Shown: piece after piece, positions 1 through 9,465 of the stretch
How positions within the stretch are numbered: the stretch's first letter is position 1
Layout of the letters: each line of letters starts with the position of its first letter
Assembly (NCBI GenBank): GCA_030448265.1
Contig: JAUJNG010000010.1
Location: forward strand, 67,133-131,132
Reading direction: 5' to 3'
DNA length: 64,000 nt
Origin: Abditibacterium sp.
GTDB lineage: Bacteria > Armatimonadota > Abditibacteriia > Abditibacteriales > Abditibacteriaceae
Translations under genes and position numbers: made by a program
Notes under the pieces: model-generated
Told to the model about the DNA's origin: nothing
The model's database searches: none
What the model saw: the letters and a program-made list of their open reading frames with translations, nothing else

Positions 1-86
1 ACCCCAAACATACCCTCCTTACCCACCACCACCTCGTCTCTCTCTCCCCGCCCCCCACAACTACCCTCATTTATTCCCCCCACCCC

Positions 87-124
87 AACACAAACCCCGC
101 CCCGAGGTTTGTGTTTTTTTTTTT
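87..124 (+). terminator. Rho-independent terminator of an upstream gene
   Basis: A perfect 10-bp stem (aacacaaacc / ggtttgtgtt) closes a 9-base C-rich loop and runs into about eleven T residues. It would end transcription of a plus-strand gene lying left of the window. The A/T-rich flank that follows may also let it work from the other side. Bases 1-86 before it hold no gene and are strikingly C-rich and G-poor. Confidence 0.85.
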
Positions 125-258
125 AAAAATATTTAAAAAATACCCCCAATTGCCCGAATCACCAAAATATTTATATTTTATTTTTTTGCGTCTTCGCGCC
201 AATGCGGTGATTTTTTAATTTTCGAGCGATTATAATCCCCTTGGCTTTTGCCCCGATT

Positions 259-1029
259 ATGAATCTCGCCATCCTCGTTCTCGCCGCCGGAAAAGGCACG
301 CGCATGGAAAGCGACTTGCCCAAAGTCCTCCATCCGTTGCGCGAAAAACCGCTTCTCGCCCACGTTCTCACCTCCTGCCGCGCCCTCCATCCCGACCGTC
401 TCATCGCCATCGTTGGCCACCAGGCCAACCTCGTTCAAAGCGAAATCTCGCCCCAATTTCCCGAAGTCGAATTCGTGCTTCAAAGCGAAATGAAGGGCAC
501 CGGCCACGCCGTGATGCAGGCCGAAACTGCCCTGCAAAATTTCGACGGCGATATCGTTGTCACCAACGGCGACTCGCCGCTTCTCACCTCGGAAACCCTC
601 TTCGATCTGGTCGAAAAACGCCGCCACAACGACGCGGCGGCGGCCATGCTGGTGGGACGGCTCGACAATCCCGCCAGTTATGGCCGCGTCGTGATGCGCG
701 AAGGCGGCGCCGTTGCTGAAATCGTCGAGGCCAAAGATGCGTCGCCCGAAATTCTGGCGCTTCCCACGGTGAATGCGGGCACTTATTGCTTTCGCTCCAA
801 AGATTTGTGGGCGCAGCTTGCTAAAATCGGCAATGACAACAAAGCGGGCGAGTATTACCTCACCGATGTGGTCGGCCTTCTCACCCAGGCCGGTGAGAAA
901 GTAGTAGGGATTCTCATCGAAGGGCGCGAAATGACCGGAGTTAATACCAAAGCCGAACTCGCGGCGTTGGAAGCCCAACTCGAAGACGAAGCGCAATTAG
1001 AAAGCGAAGTCGAGGCGATGCCATCGTGA
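259..1029 (+). CDS. glmU: GlmU-type uridylyltransferase (pyrophosphorylase domain only)
   Basis: Predicted sugar-1-phosphate nucleotidyltransferase that would make UDP-GlcNAc from GlcNAc-1-P and UTP in the cytoplasm for peptidoglycan precursors. The N-terminal nucleotide loop (LAAGKGTRM, residues 6-14), the following K and the central NGDSPLL metal-binding region are those of GlmU. I chose the ATG at 259 because it begins directly at the first beta strand; the track's TTG at 241 adds six residues without a better ribosome site. At 256 residues it stops after the pyrophosphorylase domain. The left-handed beta-helix acetyltransferase half of standard GlmU (about 450 residues) is missing. It overlaps prs by 4 bp (GTGA), so the two are probably co-translated, an arrangement also common in Firmicutes. 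A different sugar-1-P specificity cannot be excluded. Confidence 0.85.
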   Translation: MNLAILVLAAGKGTRMESDLPKVLHPLREKPLLAHVLTSCRALHPDRLIAIVGHQANLVQSEISPQFPEVEFVLQSEMKGTGHAVMQAETALQNFDGDIVVTNGDSPLLTSETLFDLVEKRRHNDAAAAMLVGRLDNPASYGRVVMREGGAVAEIVEAKDASPEILALPTVNAGTYCFRSKDLWAQLAKIGNDNKAGEYYLTDVVGLLTQAGEKVVGILIEGREMTGVNTKAELAALEAQLEDEAQLESEVEAMPS

Positions 1030-2027
1030 GCCCGCTTAAAACCGAACAACTCAAAACCGGCGAACTGGAACTTGATCCGTCGTGCATCAAGGTATTTTCC
1101 GGCAACGCCAATCCGAATCTGTCGCGCGACATCGCGCAAATCATCGGTCATCCTCTGGGCGAACTGATTATCACCCGCTTTGCCGATGGCGAACTGCGCT
1201 GTGCCATCGACGAATCAATTCGCGGCGCCGATGTGTTCATCATTCAGCCCACCTGCAAGCCCGTCAACGACACCTTGATGGAGCTGCTCATTTTGTGCGA
1301 TGCCTTCAAACGCGCTTCGGCGCGGCGCATCGTGCCCATCATCCCCTACTTCGGCTACGCGCGCCAGGACAAAAAAGTGCGCCCGCGCGAGCCGATCACC
1401 GCCAAACTCGTCGCCAACATGATTTCGCACGCCGGCGCCGACCGCATTTTCGCCATCGATCTCCACGCCGGACAGTTGCAGGGCTTTTTCGATATTCCCG
1501 TCGATCACCTGCCAGGCCAGCCGCTCATCGCCGAATATCTGATGAACAAAGGCGTGCTGGGTAAGGGTGTGACGGTGGTTTCGCCCGATGTCGGCGGCTT
1601 CGAACGCGCCACCATTCTGGCGGAGCGATTGGGCAGCGAACTGGCGATTGTCGCCAAACGGCGCCCTGAACCAGGAAAAGTGAAAGTGGTGGAAGTCATC
1701 GGCGACATTGAGGGCCAGACCTGCGTTTTGATTGATGATATGATCGATTCGGGCGGCACGTTCGTGGCGGCGGCCAACGAACTGGCGTGGCGCGGCGCCA
1801 AGGAGATTTACGGCTGCGCCACGCATCCGGTTTTGAGCGGCGACGCCATCCGGCGCATTGAGGATTCGCCGATTCGAGAACTGATTGTCACCGACACCAT
1901 TCCCATTGCGCCCGAACACAAAATTCCCAAAATGACGCAGCTTTCGGTGGCATCGGTGTGCGCCGAAGCCATTGTTCGCATTCATCAAAATGATTCGGTG
2001 TCGGGGATGTTCGACGCGATGTGGTGA
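1026..2027 (+). CDS. prs: Ribose-phosphate pyrophosphokinase
   Basis: Makes PRPP from ribose-5-phosphate and ATP, feeding purine, pyrimidine, NAD, His and Trp synthesis. The 333-residue protein has the family signatures in order: the N-terminal KVFSGNANPNLS start, the flexible-loop stretch YARQDKKVRPREPITAK (residues about 115-132), the DLHAGQLQGFFDIPVDHL signature (about 147-164) and the PRPP-binding loop VLIDDMIDSGGT (about 236-247). The GTG start at 1026 overlaps the stop of the upstream uridylyltransferase. The protein is full length with no visible damage. Confidence 0.96.
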   Translation: MSPLKTEQLKTGELELDPSCIKVFSGNANPNLSRDIAQIIGHPLGELIITRFADGELRCAIDESIRGADVFIIQPTCKPVNDTLMELLILCDAFKRASARRIVPIIPYFGYARQDKKVRPREPITAKLVANMISHAGADRIFAIDLHAGQLQGFFDIPVDHLPGQPLIAEYLMNKGVLGKGVTVVSPDVGGFERATILAERLGSELAIVAKRRPEPGKVKVVEVIGDIEGQTCVLIDDMIDSGGTFVAAANELAWRGAKEIYGCATHPVLSGDAIRRIEDSPIRELIVTDTIPIAPEHKIPKMTQLSVASVCAEAIVRIHQNDSVSGMFDAMW

Positions 2028-2038
2028 GTGCCACGCCA

Positions 2039-2148
2039 TTTTCAACACAGAGAACACGGAGAGACGGAGGAAAACTGAGGGATTTCTTAATTTCATTTTT
2101 GAAATCTCTCTGTTTGCCTCTGTCTCTCCGTGTTCTCTGTGTTGAGAA
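2039..2148. repeat. Long imperfect inverted repeat (hairpin)
   Basis: Two arms, about 2039-2070 and 2117-2148, are nearly perfect complements: caacacagagaacacggaga on the left and its complement on the right, with single mismatches. An inner pair (gagggatttc / gaaatctctc) continues the stem, leaving a loop of about 14 bases. Sequences of the cacagagaacacgg type are a familiar class of dispersed intergenic repeats in several GC-rich phyla. Here it lies between prs and the MATE gene and could act as a transcript-processing or attenuating hairpin, or be a MITE-like relic. Confidence 0.85.
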
Positions 2149-2162
2149 TTCGTTCCTATCCC

Positions 2163-3518
2163 GTGAGATTTTCCATTTTTCGCGCCGAATCGCGCCTGAC
2201 GCTCGCGCTGGCGATTCCCATCATGGCGGGTCAGGTTTCGCAGATGCTGATGGGAATCGTCGATTCGGCGATGGTGGGCCGCGCCGGAGTGCTGCCGCTC
2301 GCGGCGGCGGCGTTCGCCAATAACCTTGTTTCGGTGCCGTTTGTGTTCGGGATGGGGCTGCTGACTAGTCTTTCGGTTCGCGCCGCGCAGTCGCACGGCG
2401 CGGGCGAGGCGCGCGAAAGCGGCGAAATTTTGCGTCACGGACTGTTTTTAGCGGCGGTTGTGGGCGCGATTCTCACGCTTTTGGTGTGGATTTTGAGTTT
2501 TCATCTCCATCGTTTCGGGCAAAGCCCCGATGTCGCGGCGGAATCGCGTTCGTTCCTGCTCATCATCGGGTTTTCGATTGTCCCCGCGCTGTTGTCGCTG
2601 GGACTCAAGGCGTGGTGCGAAGCGATTGGCAATCCCTGGCCGCCGACGCTGATTTTGCTGGCATCCGTCCCGCTCAACGTCTTTCTCAACTGGGTTTTGA
2701 TCTACGGCAATCTGGGATTTTCGCCCCTGGGACTCGACGGCGCGGGCTGGGCGACGCTCATTTCGCGCATCGCGGCGCTGGGCGCGATGGTGATTTACGT
2801 CGCGCGCGACGCCGCGATTCGGCCTCATTTGCCCGCGATTTGGATCCAAAAATGGCAAACGGCGCGTTTCGCGTCGCTTCTGGCGATTGGGATTCCGGCT
2901 TCGCTGCAAATTCTGCTCGAAGTCGGCGCTTTTGCGGCGGGCGCAATTTTGGTGGGGCGGTTGGGAAAAGAACCGCTCGCCGCGCATCAAATCGCGCTGT
3001 CCTGCGCCTCGACGACCTTTATGCTGCCGCTCGGCCTGGCGATGGCAACCACGGTTCGCATCGGACAGGCATTGGGAAGCGGCGAAGTCGCGCGGGTGCG
3101 GCCCATCGGTCTCGCTTCGATGGGCCTCAGTTTCGCCGTGATGTCGGCGACGGCGCTGGTTTTCTGGATTTTCGGCCTTCCCATCGCGCGGTCGTTTGTC
3201 GCCGATGAAGGTGTCGCGCTGCTGGCATCTCGGTTATTGGCGATTGCGGCGCTGTTTCAGCTCGTGGATGGCCTGCAAGTCGTGGGCGCCGGAGCTTTGC
3301 GCGGATTATCCGACGCGACGGTTCCAATGCTGGTCTGTTTCGTGGCCTACTGGATGGTGGGGCTTCCGGCGGGTTATTACGCGGCATTTATGATCGGCTG
3401 GGGCGCGCAGGGCATCTGGAGCGGTTTCGCACTGGGTTTGAGTTTCGTCGCGGCGCTGTTGGCGTGGCGATTCTGGGTGAAATCGCGGCCTCAACTGGGT
3501 TCCGGCTCGGTCTCGTAG
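2163..3518 (+). CDS. MATE family multidrug/drug:cation antiporter
   Basis: Integral membrane exporter of the MATE (NorM/DinF-like) family, which moves organic cations or drugs out in exchange for Na+ or H+. The protein carries about twelve hydrophobic segments in two pseudo-symmetric halves. The conserved start of the first bundle (LALAIPIMAGQVSQMLMGIVDSAMVGR region) is present. I set the start at GTG 2163 (451 residues) because the track's start at 2130 lies inside the right arm of the intergenic hairpin. Length fits the family. It follows prs by about 135 bp and may share its transcript if the hairpin does not block it. The substrate cannot be read from the sequence. Confidence 0.92.
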   Translation: MRFSIFRAESRLTLALAIPIMAGQVSQMLMGIVDSAMVGRAGVLPLAAAAFANNLVSVPFVFGMGLLTSLSVRAAQSHGAGEARESGEILRHGLFLAAVVGAILTLLVWILSFHLHRFGQSPDVAAESRSFLLIIGFSIVPALLSLGLKAWCEAIGNPWPPTLILLASVPLNVFLNWVLIYGNLGFSPLGLDGAGWATLISRIAALGAMVIYVARDAAIRPHLPAIWIQKWQTARFASLLAIGIPASLQILLEVGAFAAGAILVGRLGKEPLAAHQIALSCASTTFMLPLGLAMATTVRIGQALGSGEVARVRPIGLASMGLSFAVMSATALVFWIFGLPIARSFVADEGVALLASRLLAIAALFQLVDGLQVVGAGALRGLSDATVPMLVCFVAYWMVGLPAGYYAAFMIGWGAQGIWSGFALGLSFVAALLAWRFWVKSRPQLGSGSVS

Positions 3519-3959
3519 CGCCACGAAGGTCGTGGCGACTCGACACAACGGTAATTTGACCTGTCAGCGCAAACGCAGACACCGGAGCAAGGAATGAAGA
3601 TGTAGGTGTCGGGGAAACGCCTTTTGTGCTGGTGTTAGATGCTTTGAAGATTATTTCGACTGCCTTGCCAGATCTCTGAGTAGGTTCGCAAAACTCTGAG
3701 AGCGTCGTAAGGTTATCGTGCGTGTGCGCGAGTTCCACGTTGTGCTGAACTTATCGGCGAAGGAGTTCTTCATGAGGTGCGCGGATAGATAAAAATTCCC
3801 TTTCCTCAGTCGAAGAGGACGTGGGTTCAATGAAGATTAGGGCATGGGTTGTAGAGCCAGAGGTTCTCTGTCCGTGGCTATTCACTGTCGGATTTACGGC
3901 CGAAGAATAAGACGTTGCCTTTCACACCTTCACACCTTGCCATACAAAGATACTGGTTG
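3519..3959. other. Gene-free stretch
   Basis: No convincing gene, RNA or terminator is visible between the MATE gene and the transposase remnant. The ORFs listed here on the minus strand are shadows with no family resemblance. Confidence 0.6.
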
Positions 3960-4180
3960 CGATTCGAAGATGTGTGCCCCAGAAAGTCTGTCCTTATGAG
4001 GCGCAGTTGGAAGAATCGTCGAAGGGATCGCCTTTGACCATTAAGTGAATCATCCTCAGGTAGATCATGGCCTCGCTGCTTTGTGGCAGGAACTCGTAGT
4101 CTCTGGCGAGGCGTCGGCACTTGCTGAGCCAGGCGAAGGTGCGCTCAACGACCTAATGACGTGGCAACACCTCTTCACTG
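3960..4180 (-). pseudogene. Decayed IS5-family transposase C-terminus
   Basis: Read on the minus strand, 4180 to about 4020 gives [20 protein letters not shown] and then [14 protein letters not shown]. This is the classic C-terminal block of IS5-family DDE transposases, which contains the catalytic Glu. A TAG stop sits just before VVERT where the family has Trp, and the frame shifts again near LMVK, after which [14 protein letters not shown] continues in another frame. Only this end of the gene remains. A near copy of its terminal sequence occurs at 5318-5355 (see the pseudopilin gene). Confidence 0.85.
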
Positions 4181-4232
4181 AGGGCGCGGCTTTGGCTTTG
4201 TGGCTTTGGCTTTAAAGCCACTTTGACGCGTT

Positions 4233-4931
4233 TTAACTTTTCCTCGACTTCAGCCACAGCCACGGCGCAACCGGTCTGGCATCGCGCCACAAACCAACGC
4301 GCTTAGCTCTGGCGCGGCGTTGAAGCGCGAGTAGCTTTGTGTCCCCCCTGGCGTATCGGTCGTATCTCCAGGCCATGCCGCGCCGAACCATTTCCGCATT
4401 GATAGGCAGATCACCGCGAAAGACCCGCGCCGTATAACGTCCGTAAGGGTCAATAGCAGTGGGGTAGATGGCCAGAGTTTGACCGAAGGTCAGTGAGGAA
4501 AGCACTTTTTTCGCCTTGGGGCCAAACGCCTGCTTCATTTCGGGTGCGTCGATGGCGCTTAAGCGCACGATAACCGCGACATCGTTTTTGAGCACCTTGA
4601 TCGTATCGCCGTCTATCGCTGCCACGCCAAGTCCAACAAAGGAGCGCAGTCGAGCGGGGGCCGTGTTGGCGACCGGCACCGGAGCTTGCCCTGGCGCTTG
4701 CACCGGAGACTGCACCGGAGACTGCACCGGTGCCGATATTGGCGCTCGCTGCACTGCTGAGGGTGGTGTGGCTGGTGTTTTATCGCCAGAGAACTTGCCG
4801 ATGCAGAACAAAACGAACAAAGCCAAGACAACGTATCCACCGCAACTCGCTTGAAGTGGCTTTTTGAGTCCACAGTTGGGGCAAAAGTCCGCCCCAGGAT
4901 CAACGATGTTCTTACACGTTGGGCATCTCAT
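4233..4931 (-). CDS. Zinc-ribbon, membrane-anchored thermonuclease (SNase-like)
   Basis: A 232-residue protein in three parts. First comes an N-terminal zinc ribbon (CPTC...CPNC, residues 3-20), then a hydrophobic segment (about 31-46) that should anchor it in the membrane, and a Pro/Gln/Val-rich linker with a short PVQSP-type repeat. The last part, about residues 95-225, is a staphylococcal-nuclease domain. The domain has the Ca-binding DGDT, the catalytic-region VRLSAIDAPE and the DPYGR motif with its Arg. It would cleave DNA or RNA outside the membrane. A similar GGCTTTGGCTTT...ACTTTGA stretch lies on both sides of the gene (about 4196-4230 and 4980-5012), suggesting it arrived or was duplicated as a unit. 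Confidence 0.85.
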   Translation of the reverse strand: MRCPTCKNIVDPGADFCPNCGLKKPLQASCGGYVVLALFVLFCIGKFSGDKTPATPPSAVQRAPISAPVQSPVQSPVQAPGQAPVPVANTAPARLRSFVGLGVAAIDGDTIKVLKNDVAVIVRLSAIDAPEMKQAFGPKAKKVLSSLTFGQTLAIYPTAIDPYGRYTARVFRGDLPINAEMVRRGMAWRYDRYARGDTKLLALQRRARAKRVGLWRDARPVAPWLWLKSRKS

Positions 4932-5067
4932 GAGAACTCAGCGAAGCAGCAAACCAAAAGCCGCAACCTCGAAAGGGTGGGGCTTTGGCTTTTGCGATTT
5001 AGAGTGACTTTGAACTTATCCCAAAGCTGTAACTACGCGTTTGAGACTGAAAGAGTGTGCGTGAAGC

Positions 5068-5313
5068 GTGGGCGCAAGCCAAGTGAGTGTGGCGCAAGGC
5101 GAGTTGGTGCCGCGTCCATTGCCAGAGCCATCGCCTCGCTTGCGCCCTGAGCAGGAAGCGGCTTTTGTCTCGATGGTGCAAGAGAAGCGCGACTGGACGA
5201 TAGATCAATTGTGCGTGGAGTGGGAGAGGCGCAGTGGCGTGCTTTTGTCGCGCTCCACGCTCCATGATCATCTGCTGCGTCTCAAGGGGCGATATAAAAA
5301 GAGTCCAATGACC
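5068..5313 (+). pseudogene. IS630-type transposase N-terminal remnant
   Basis: The plus-strand reading LRPEQEAAFVSMVQ...WTIDQLCVEW...SRSTLHDHLLRL matches the second helix-turn-helix of IS630/Tc1-like transposases, where such helices bind the element ends. The reading continues only to KGRYKKSP. The DDE catalytic domain is absent, and an IS5-like end sequence begins immediately after (about 5318). The gene is therefore truncated and presumably dead. Confidence 0.65.
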
Positions 5314-5334
5314 TTCTCCCCCGAAAGTCTCTCC

Positions 5335-6126
5335 TCATGAGGCGCAGTTGGAATGCCAGGGTGTGCGTGAGGCGTTGGGCAGCGGCAGTGGGTAGCGGCG
5401 CATCAAATCGACGCCGGAATAGGGCAGCCCGCACGGATCCTGCGTCAGAGCGCCACGGCTCATCCATTTGGCATGGCCGTCGAAAAAGATAGAGTTGACG
5501 CCGCTCTGATGACGCGACAACGCCAGCACCGGTTGATCGTAACCCGCTTTGTCATAAAGATTTTTAGGCGGCTCGAACCATGAATCGTCGAAGGGTTCGC
5601 CTTTTTCGCTCACCACGATGATTTCGACGGGGTTTTCGAGTTGCGACAGGCTCAGGCTTTCGGCGGCGCGATTGGCGATGTAGGAGCGCGGCACCAGCGG
5701 CTTGCCGGACTGTCCGTTTTCCGATGAATGCGGCAGGCGACCCGAATCGCTGGGACACACGATCAAACCGCTCGTGTTTTTGGTATAGGGCAGGATTTGG
5801 TTCCACCAGCGATTGTCACGACTGGCTCCCAGGGGCGCAAGGGTGTTCGAGCGCGAGTAATCCACGTCGTGCCCGAAGAAGAACAATCGCTCGTCGCTGT
5901 CCTGAGCATACATTCCCAGCCCGATGCCAAGTTGCCGCATATTGGATAGACACGAAACCCGCCGCGACCGCTCACGCGCCTGGCCGAAGACTGGAAACAG
6001 CATCGCTGCCAACAACGATATCACGGCAATGACCACCAAAAGCTCGATAAGGGTGAATCCCTGACGGGGCCGGTTGGCATCGCAGGGCAAGGTTGAGCCT
6101 TTAATCGTCCTCGTCCTCTTTTTCAT
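5335..6126 (-). CDS. DUF1559-type pseudopilin/prepilin-like protein
   Basis: A type II/IV pseudopilin-like protein with a short basic leader and the prepilin peptidase site [23 protein letters not shown], where cleavage falls after Gly. Next is the [18 protein letters not shown] block typical of Armatimonadota and Planctomycetota pseudopilins. The C-terminal half has the DUF1559-type end, with [12 protein letters not shown] near the terminus. The ATG at 6126 overlaps the upstream phosphoesterase gene by 26 bp; a start nearer the leader is possible. The last residues (HSNCAS, stop) are shared with the decayed IS5-like end at 3990-4020. The native C-terminus was therefore probably replaced by insertion-sequence DNA. 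Confidence 0.85.
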   Translation of the reverse strand: MKKRTRTIKGSTLPCDANRPRQGFTLIELLVVIAVISLLAAMLFPVFGQARERSRRVSCLSNMRQLGIGLGMYAQDSDERLFFFGHDVDYSRSNTLAPLGASRDNRWWNQILPYTKNTSGLIVCPSDSGRLPHSSENGQSGKPLVPRSYIANRAAESLSLSQLENPVEIIVVSEKGEPFDDSWFEPPKNLYDKAGYDQPVLALSRHQSGVNSIFFDGHAKWMSRGALTQDPCGLPYSGVDLMRRYPLPLPNASRTPWHSNCAS

Positions 6127-8737
6127 TGGTGAAGCGAATGCCGTAGTTGCGCGCGGGCGGCGGGATCGCGCCTTTGATGGCGTGCCACAAAATCGCATTC
6201 AGTTCTTCGTCGGGCGCCGATTCTTCCTTGAGCGGATCGAGCATTCGTGCGCTTCTCTGGGCGCCAGGCGATTTTTCGGTATTGACCTGCGCGATGATCT
6301 CGCGCGAGGGCAGAATCGCTTGATACGGCTCGGCATTGAGCGGCTCTGTGCCGAACACGTCGAAAGGCGCGGCGATGGCGTCGTATTGCGTCATCGGCGG
6401 CAGTCCCAGCAAAAGTTCGATGGTGCGGAGCGCGCTGTCGGTATTGTAAAAGCGGCTGTCGTGGCTCCCGCGCTCGACGAAGGGGCTGACCACGAAGGCA
6501 ATCGAACGGTGGGCATCGACGTGATCGTAGCCGTTTTGAGCGTCGTCTTCCACGATGATGATGGCCGACGATTTCCAGTAGGGGCTGCGGCTGATAGTTT
6601 CAACGACCTGCCCGACCGCGAAGTCGTTATCGGCCACCATCGCGGAGGGCGACGAAGCACCAGGTGTCGTGCCCGAAGTGTGGTCGCGCGGCAGACGCAG
6701 CATCGAAAAGGCGGGCAAGTCGCCGTTTTTGACGAACTGGGCGAACTCGCGCTTCCAGGCCGAAACGCGCGATGGGTCGTTGTTAGCGCCAAAAGTCGCC
6801 ATTTGCTTGGGCGCGAGCGGGATGTTGTGAAGTTGCCACGCTTCGCTGTCAGCATACGTCATGTCGTATTGGCGGAAATTGAGGTCGGTTGTTCCGGCTA
6901 AAGCGCGCTTGGTCGGCACGGTTTCGGGACTCTTGCCGCCTATTTCCGCGAAAAATCCGTAGTTGCGGAAAGAAACGCCATGACGGGCGCACAAATCCCA
7001 GATATAACCACCTGGCGGGCGCGCCACATCGGGTATGCCGAGGCGGTCGACGGCGACGCCATTGTTGCTGCCCTCGTAATCGTAGGGACGCTGGCGTCCG
7101 CCGTAGCCATGCGGCACGTTGCGCGCGGTGTATTCCGAGGCCATGCCGCCCGTCGACCAGTTCCAGCCGTCGCCCGACACTTCGGCGCTGCAATAAAAGT
7201 TGTCCAGCAAAACGAAGCGATTGGCGAGAGCGTGCTGGTTGGGCGTGACATCGCGTCCAAAGAGCGTCAGTGACGGGTCGCCGTTGCCGCGCCCCAGATC
7301 GCCCAAAACCTGATCGTAGGTGCGGTTTTCTTTGATGATGTAGAAAACGTGCTTGATACCAGGATTTTTGAACGTCGTTGGGCGCGCCGGAAGACCGCTG
7401 TTATTGGCCAAGACCTGCGCCGTGAAAGGCCGCAAATCGCGCATCGCGCCGATGTCGAGGGTAGAAACCGTGCCTTCGATGAGGTTTTGGATGTATTGCG
7501 GGCGTTCTTTGAGTTTGGGATCGGGAAGGGCGTTGGGATGGCGCTTTTGCACACCCTTGGCGTTGGCCACGAAAAGCCGCTTCCCATCGGGCGAAACCAG
7601 CGCGGCGGTGGGATACCAGCCCACGGGCACATAACCGGCGAGGGTGCCGCGCGGGAGTTCGATGACGGCGACCGCGTTCATGTCGGCGAGCGTGACGAAC
7701 AGCCGTTTTTCGTCGCGTGAAAGTGCCAGACCGGTGGGAGTTGCGCCTGGCAAACCGCGCGCGCCGTCGGGACGCAGCACAACCGTGCGCGTGACGCGCT
7801 CGCGCTGCGTGTCGATGACGCTGATGGTGTCGCTGCCCGCATTCGCCACGAAAAGCCGTTTTTGGGATTTGTCGAGCAAAAGGGCGATGGGCTGCGTTCC
7901 GGTTTCGATTTCGCGCCTCACTCCGCCCGATGCGCCATCGACTACCGAAACTACGCCGCGCTGTTCACTGGAAACATAAATCCGGCCCGCGCCCGCACCG
8001 CGCGTCGCTGAGGCAACGGCAAACGGATAGCCAGGAAGCGCGATTTTGCGCTGGATCTGGCCGGACGCGGTGTCGAGAACCTGAAGCGCGCCGCGCATCG
8101 CGTTTTGCGGGTCGGCGCTGTTGTCGGCGGCGTAAAGCTGGCGGCCATTGGCGCTCAGTCCCAGGCCCGCGAGATGGGAAAGCGGCTTTTGCGGGTCAGT
8201 CGCCGCCCCCAACGTGCGTCCGGTGTCTCGCAGGGTGCCCTCGACGCTCAGGCTGAGAACTGAAACCGTGCCCTCGGCGCCGCGCGAAGCGTAAACCGGA
8301 GTCTGACCGCCGACGGTCGGGCCGCAAACCAGTCCGTAATAAAGCGCTTGTTTCTTGCCTGTGAAAACGGGGCTGTCGCCGTTCCAGTCCAGACGGCTCA
8401 CCAACTTTCCATCGCTCGCTCGCAAAACCGACAACTGAGAACGAAACCCGACGTTTGTGACCAGCACAAAGCGCCCATCGGGCGACATCACCAGGTTGGA
8501 CGGAAAACTGCCGACTTCGGCCTGCGTGCCCTGAGGCGTGAGGCGTTTGCCAGTCACCAGCGGCACTGGGGCAGAGGTTGCGGCGGGCGCTGTAGGTGTC
8601 GCGTTGGATGTTGCGGCGGGGGTGACGCCGCTCGCGCTCACCTGAACCAACGAGACGCCCGCGATGACGTTTACCAGGCCCATAAAACGCGGGCACTGAA
8701 CTCCGAAACGGAGGTGAAACAAGGGAGGATTTAACAT
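6101..8737 (-). CDS. YncE-like beta-propeller / phosphoesterase fusion
   Basis: An 878-residue exported protein. After a hydrophobic N-terminal segment (about residues 19-35, signal-peptide like) come YVTN/YncE-type beta-propeller repeats, for example [23 protein letters not shown] and [10 protein letters not shown] (about 80-400). The second half is a phosphoesterase (phospholipase C/acid phosphatase-like) domain. It starts at [19 protein letters not shown] (about 468) and continues with a metal-site region [19 protein letters not shown]. The substrate is unknown; known homologues are phosphodiesterases or phosphatases. The start is uncertain: Met 19 (8683) gives a neater signal peptide, and neither site has a clear ribosome site. 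It precedes the pseudopilin gene and overlaps it by 26 bp. Confidence 0.88.
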   Translation of the reverse strand: MLNPPLFHLRFGVQCPRFMGLVNVIAGVSLVQVSASGVTPAATSNATPTAPAATSAPVPLVTGKRLTPQGTQAEVGSFPSNLVMSPDGRFVLVTNVGFRSQLSVLRASDGKLVSRLDWNGDSPVFTGKKQALYYGLVCGPTVGGQTPVYASRGAEGTVSVLSLSVEGTLRDTGRTLGAATDPQKPLSHLAGLGLSANGRQLYAADNSADPQNAMRGALQVLDTASGQIQRKIALPGYPFAVASATRGAGAGRIYVSSEQRGVVSVVDGASGGVRREIETGTQPIALLLDKSQKRLFVANAGSDTISVIDTQRERVTRTVVLRPDGARGLPGATPTGLALSRDEKRLFVTLADMNAVAVIELPRGTLAGYVPVGWYPTAALVSPDGKRLFVANAKGVQKRHPNALPDPKLKERPQYIQNLIEGTVSTLDIGAMRDLRPFTAQVLANNSGLPARPTTFKNPGIKHVFYIIKENRTYDQVLGDLGRGNGDPSLTLFGRDVTPNQHALANRFVLLDNFYCSAEVSGDGWNWSTGGMASEYTARNVPHGYGGRQRPYDYEGSNNGVAVDRLGIPDVARPPGGYIWDLCARHGVSFRNYGFFAEIGGKSPETVPTKRALAGTTDLNFRQYDMTYADSEAWQLHNIPLAPKQMATFGANNDPSRVSAWKREFAQFVKNGDLPAFSMLRLPRDHTSGTTPGASSPSAMVADNDFAVGQVVETISRSPYWKSSAIIIVEDDAQNGYDHVDAHRSIAFVVSPFVERGSHDSRFYNTDSALRTIELLLGLPPMTQYDAIAAPFDVFGTEPLNAEPYQAILPSREIIAQVNTEKSPGAQRSARMLDPLKEESAPDEELNAILWHAIKGAIPPPARNYGIRFTNEKEDEDD

Positions 8738-8950
8738 GAAGACGTGCCCAGCATACGGCCTTCGAGTTAAATTCGTCTTAAGAGCGAGCGCCCTTCATCT
8801 CCTAATTCCAGGCGTCTGCCTGACGTCATCGGAGTCGGCGATTAGATTGCTTCAGGCTGCGGCCAAATGCCTCAAAGTTTGGGTTTTCATGTCGGTGTCA
8901 GGGGTAGCCCAGTGTTCGAATTGACCCTTGGCATCGCTCTTTTGTAACAC
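8738..8950. other. Gene-free stretch at edge of accessory region
   Basis: No gene is supported here. The 62-residue plus-strand ORF 8736-8924 has no recognisable features. The first recombinase-like codons appear after about 8955. Confidence 0.5.
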
Positions 8951-8955
8951 GCGCA

Positions 8956-9453
8956 CCAGACCAAAACCTCAACAGCGCCAACTCGAAGCCGTGTGCCAAG
9001 CCCTGCGCGACAATGGAACCAAGATCGAAGGGATGCTGGAAGCTATCGGGAGTGTTGGAGCAAAACATCGATGCGAAAATTTTGCGAGCGCGACGGTTTG
9101 ATTTCGAGAAATTGGCAGCCAAAGCCGAGCCGGAAGAGTTGCAGCGACTCCTCCGGTGGACGGTAAGGAGAATCGAATGGGATTCGGAGGGGATGAACCG
9201 CTTGCAAATTTACGCCCTGCCCTTTCCGAAGAAAAGACAGGGCGAGTTCGCAACTAATGTATGGTCCGACGGGCTGCAGGATCGTTATGTCGAACCCATG
9301 TGGCTGGAATTTTATTTCGTGGGTTCAGACTTACAAGATGAAGCCACACTTCTTTGCACCGACGAGATGCTTGTCGAGCAACTGGAGAAGACAGGTGTAG
9401 AAACGCCGAAGCAAGAAGATCTGAAGCCTCAACTTATCCGCCAACCAACCTAA
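8956..9453 (+). pseudogene. Serine recombinase C-terminal remnant, frameshifted
   Basis: Two reading frames together give the C-terminal coiled-coil region of a large serine recombinase. The first frame reads QRQLEAVCQALRDNGTKIEG (about 8968-9030). A shift near 9060 then leads into QNIDAKILRARRFDFEKLAA and AEPEELQRLLRWTVRRIEWD, the helix and strand pattern that follows the zinc-ribbon domain in this family. The catalytic and zinc-ribbon parts are absent upstream. An ATG at 9013 would give a 146-residue product, but its first residues belong to the wrong frame. This probably marks the left edge of an old insertion. Confidence 0.65.
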
Positions 9454-9465
9454 TCAGGAGGTAGC

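Noticed and set aside
178-996. 272-residue minus-strand ORF opposite the uridylyltransferase gene
   Set aside because: Shadow of a real gene on the other strand; composition typical of an antisense frame and no motif.
1215-2438. 407-residue minus-strand ORF opposite prs
   Set aside because: Antisense shadow of prs that also runs through the intergenic hairpin; no family features.
8736-8924. 62-residue plus-strand ORF before the recombinase remnant
   Set aside because: No ribosome site, no recognisable domain, divergent from a gene with which it shares the promoter space.
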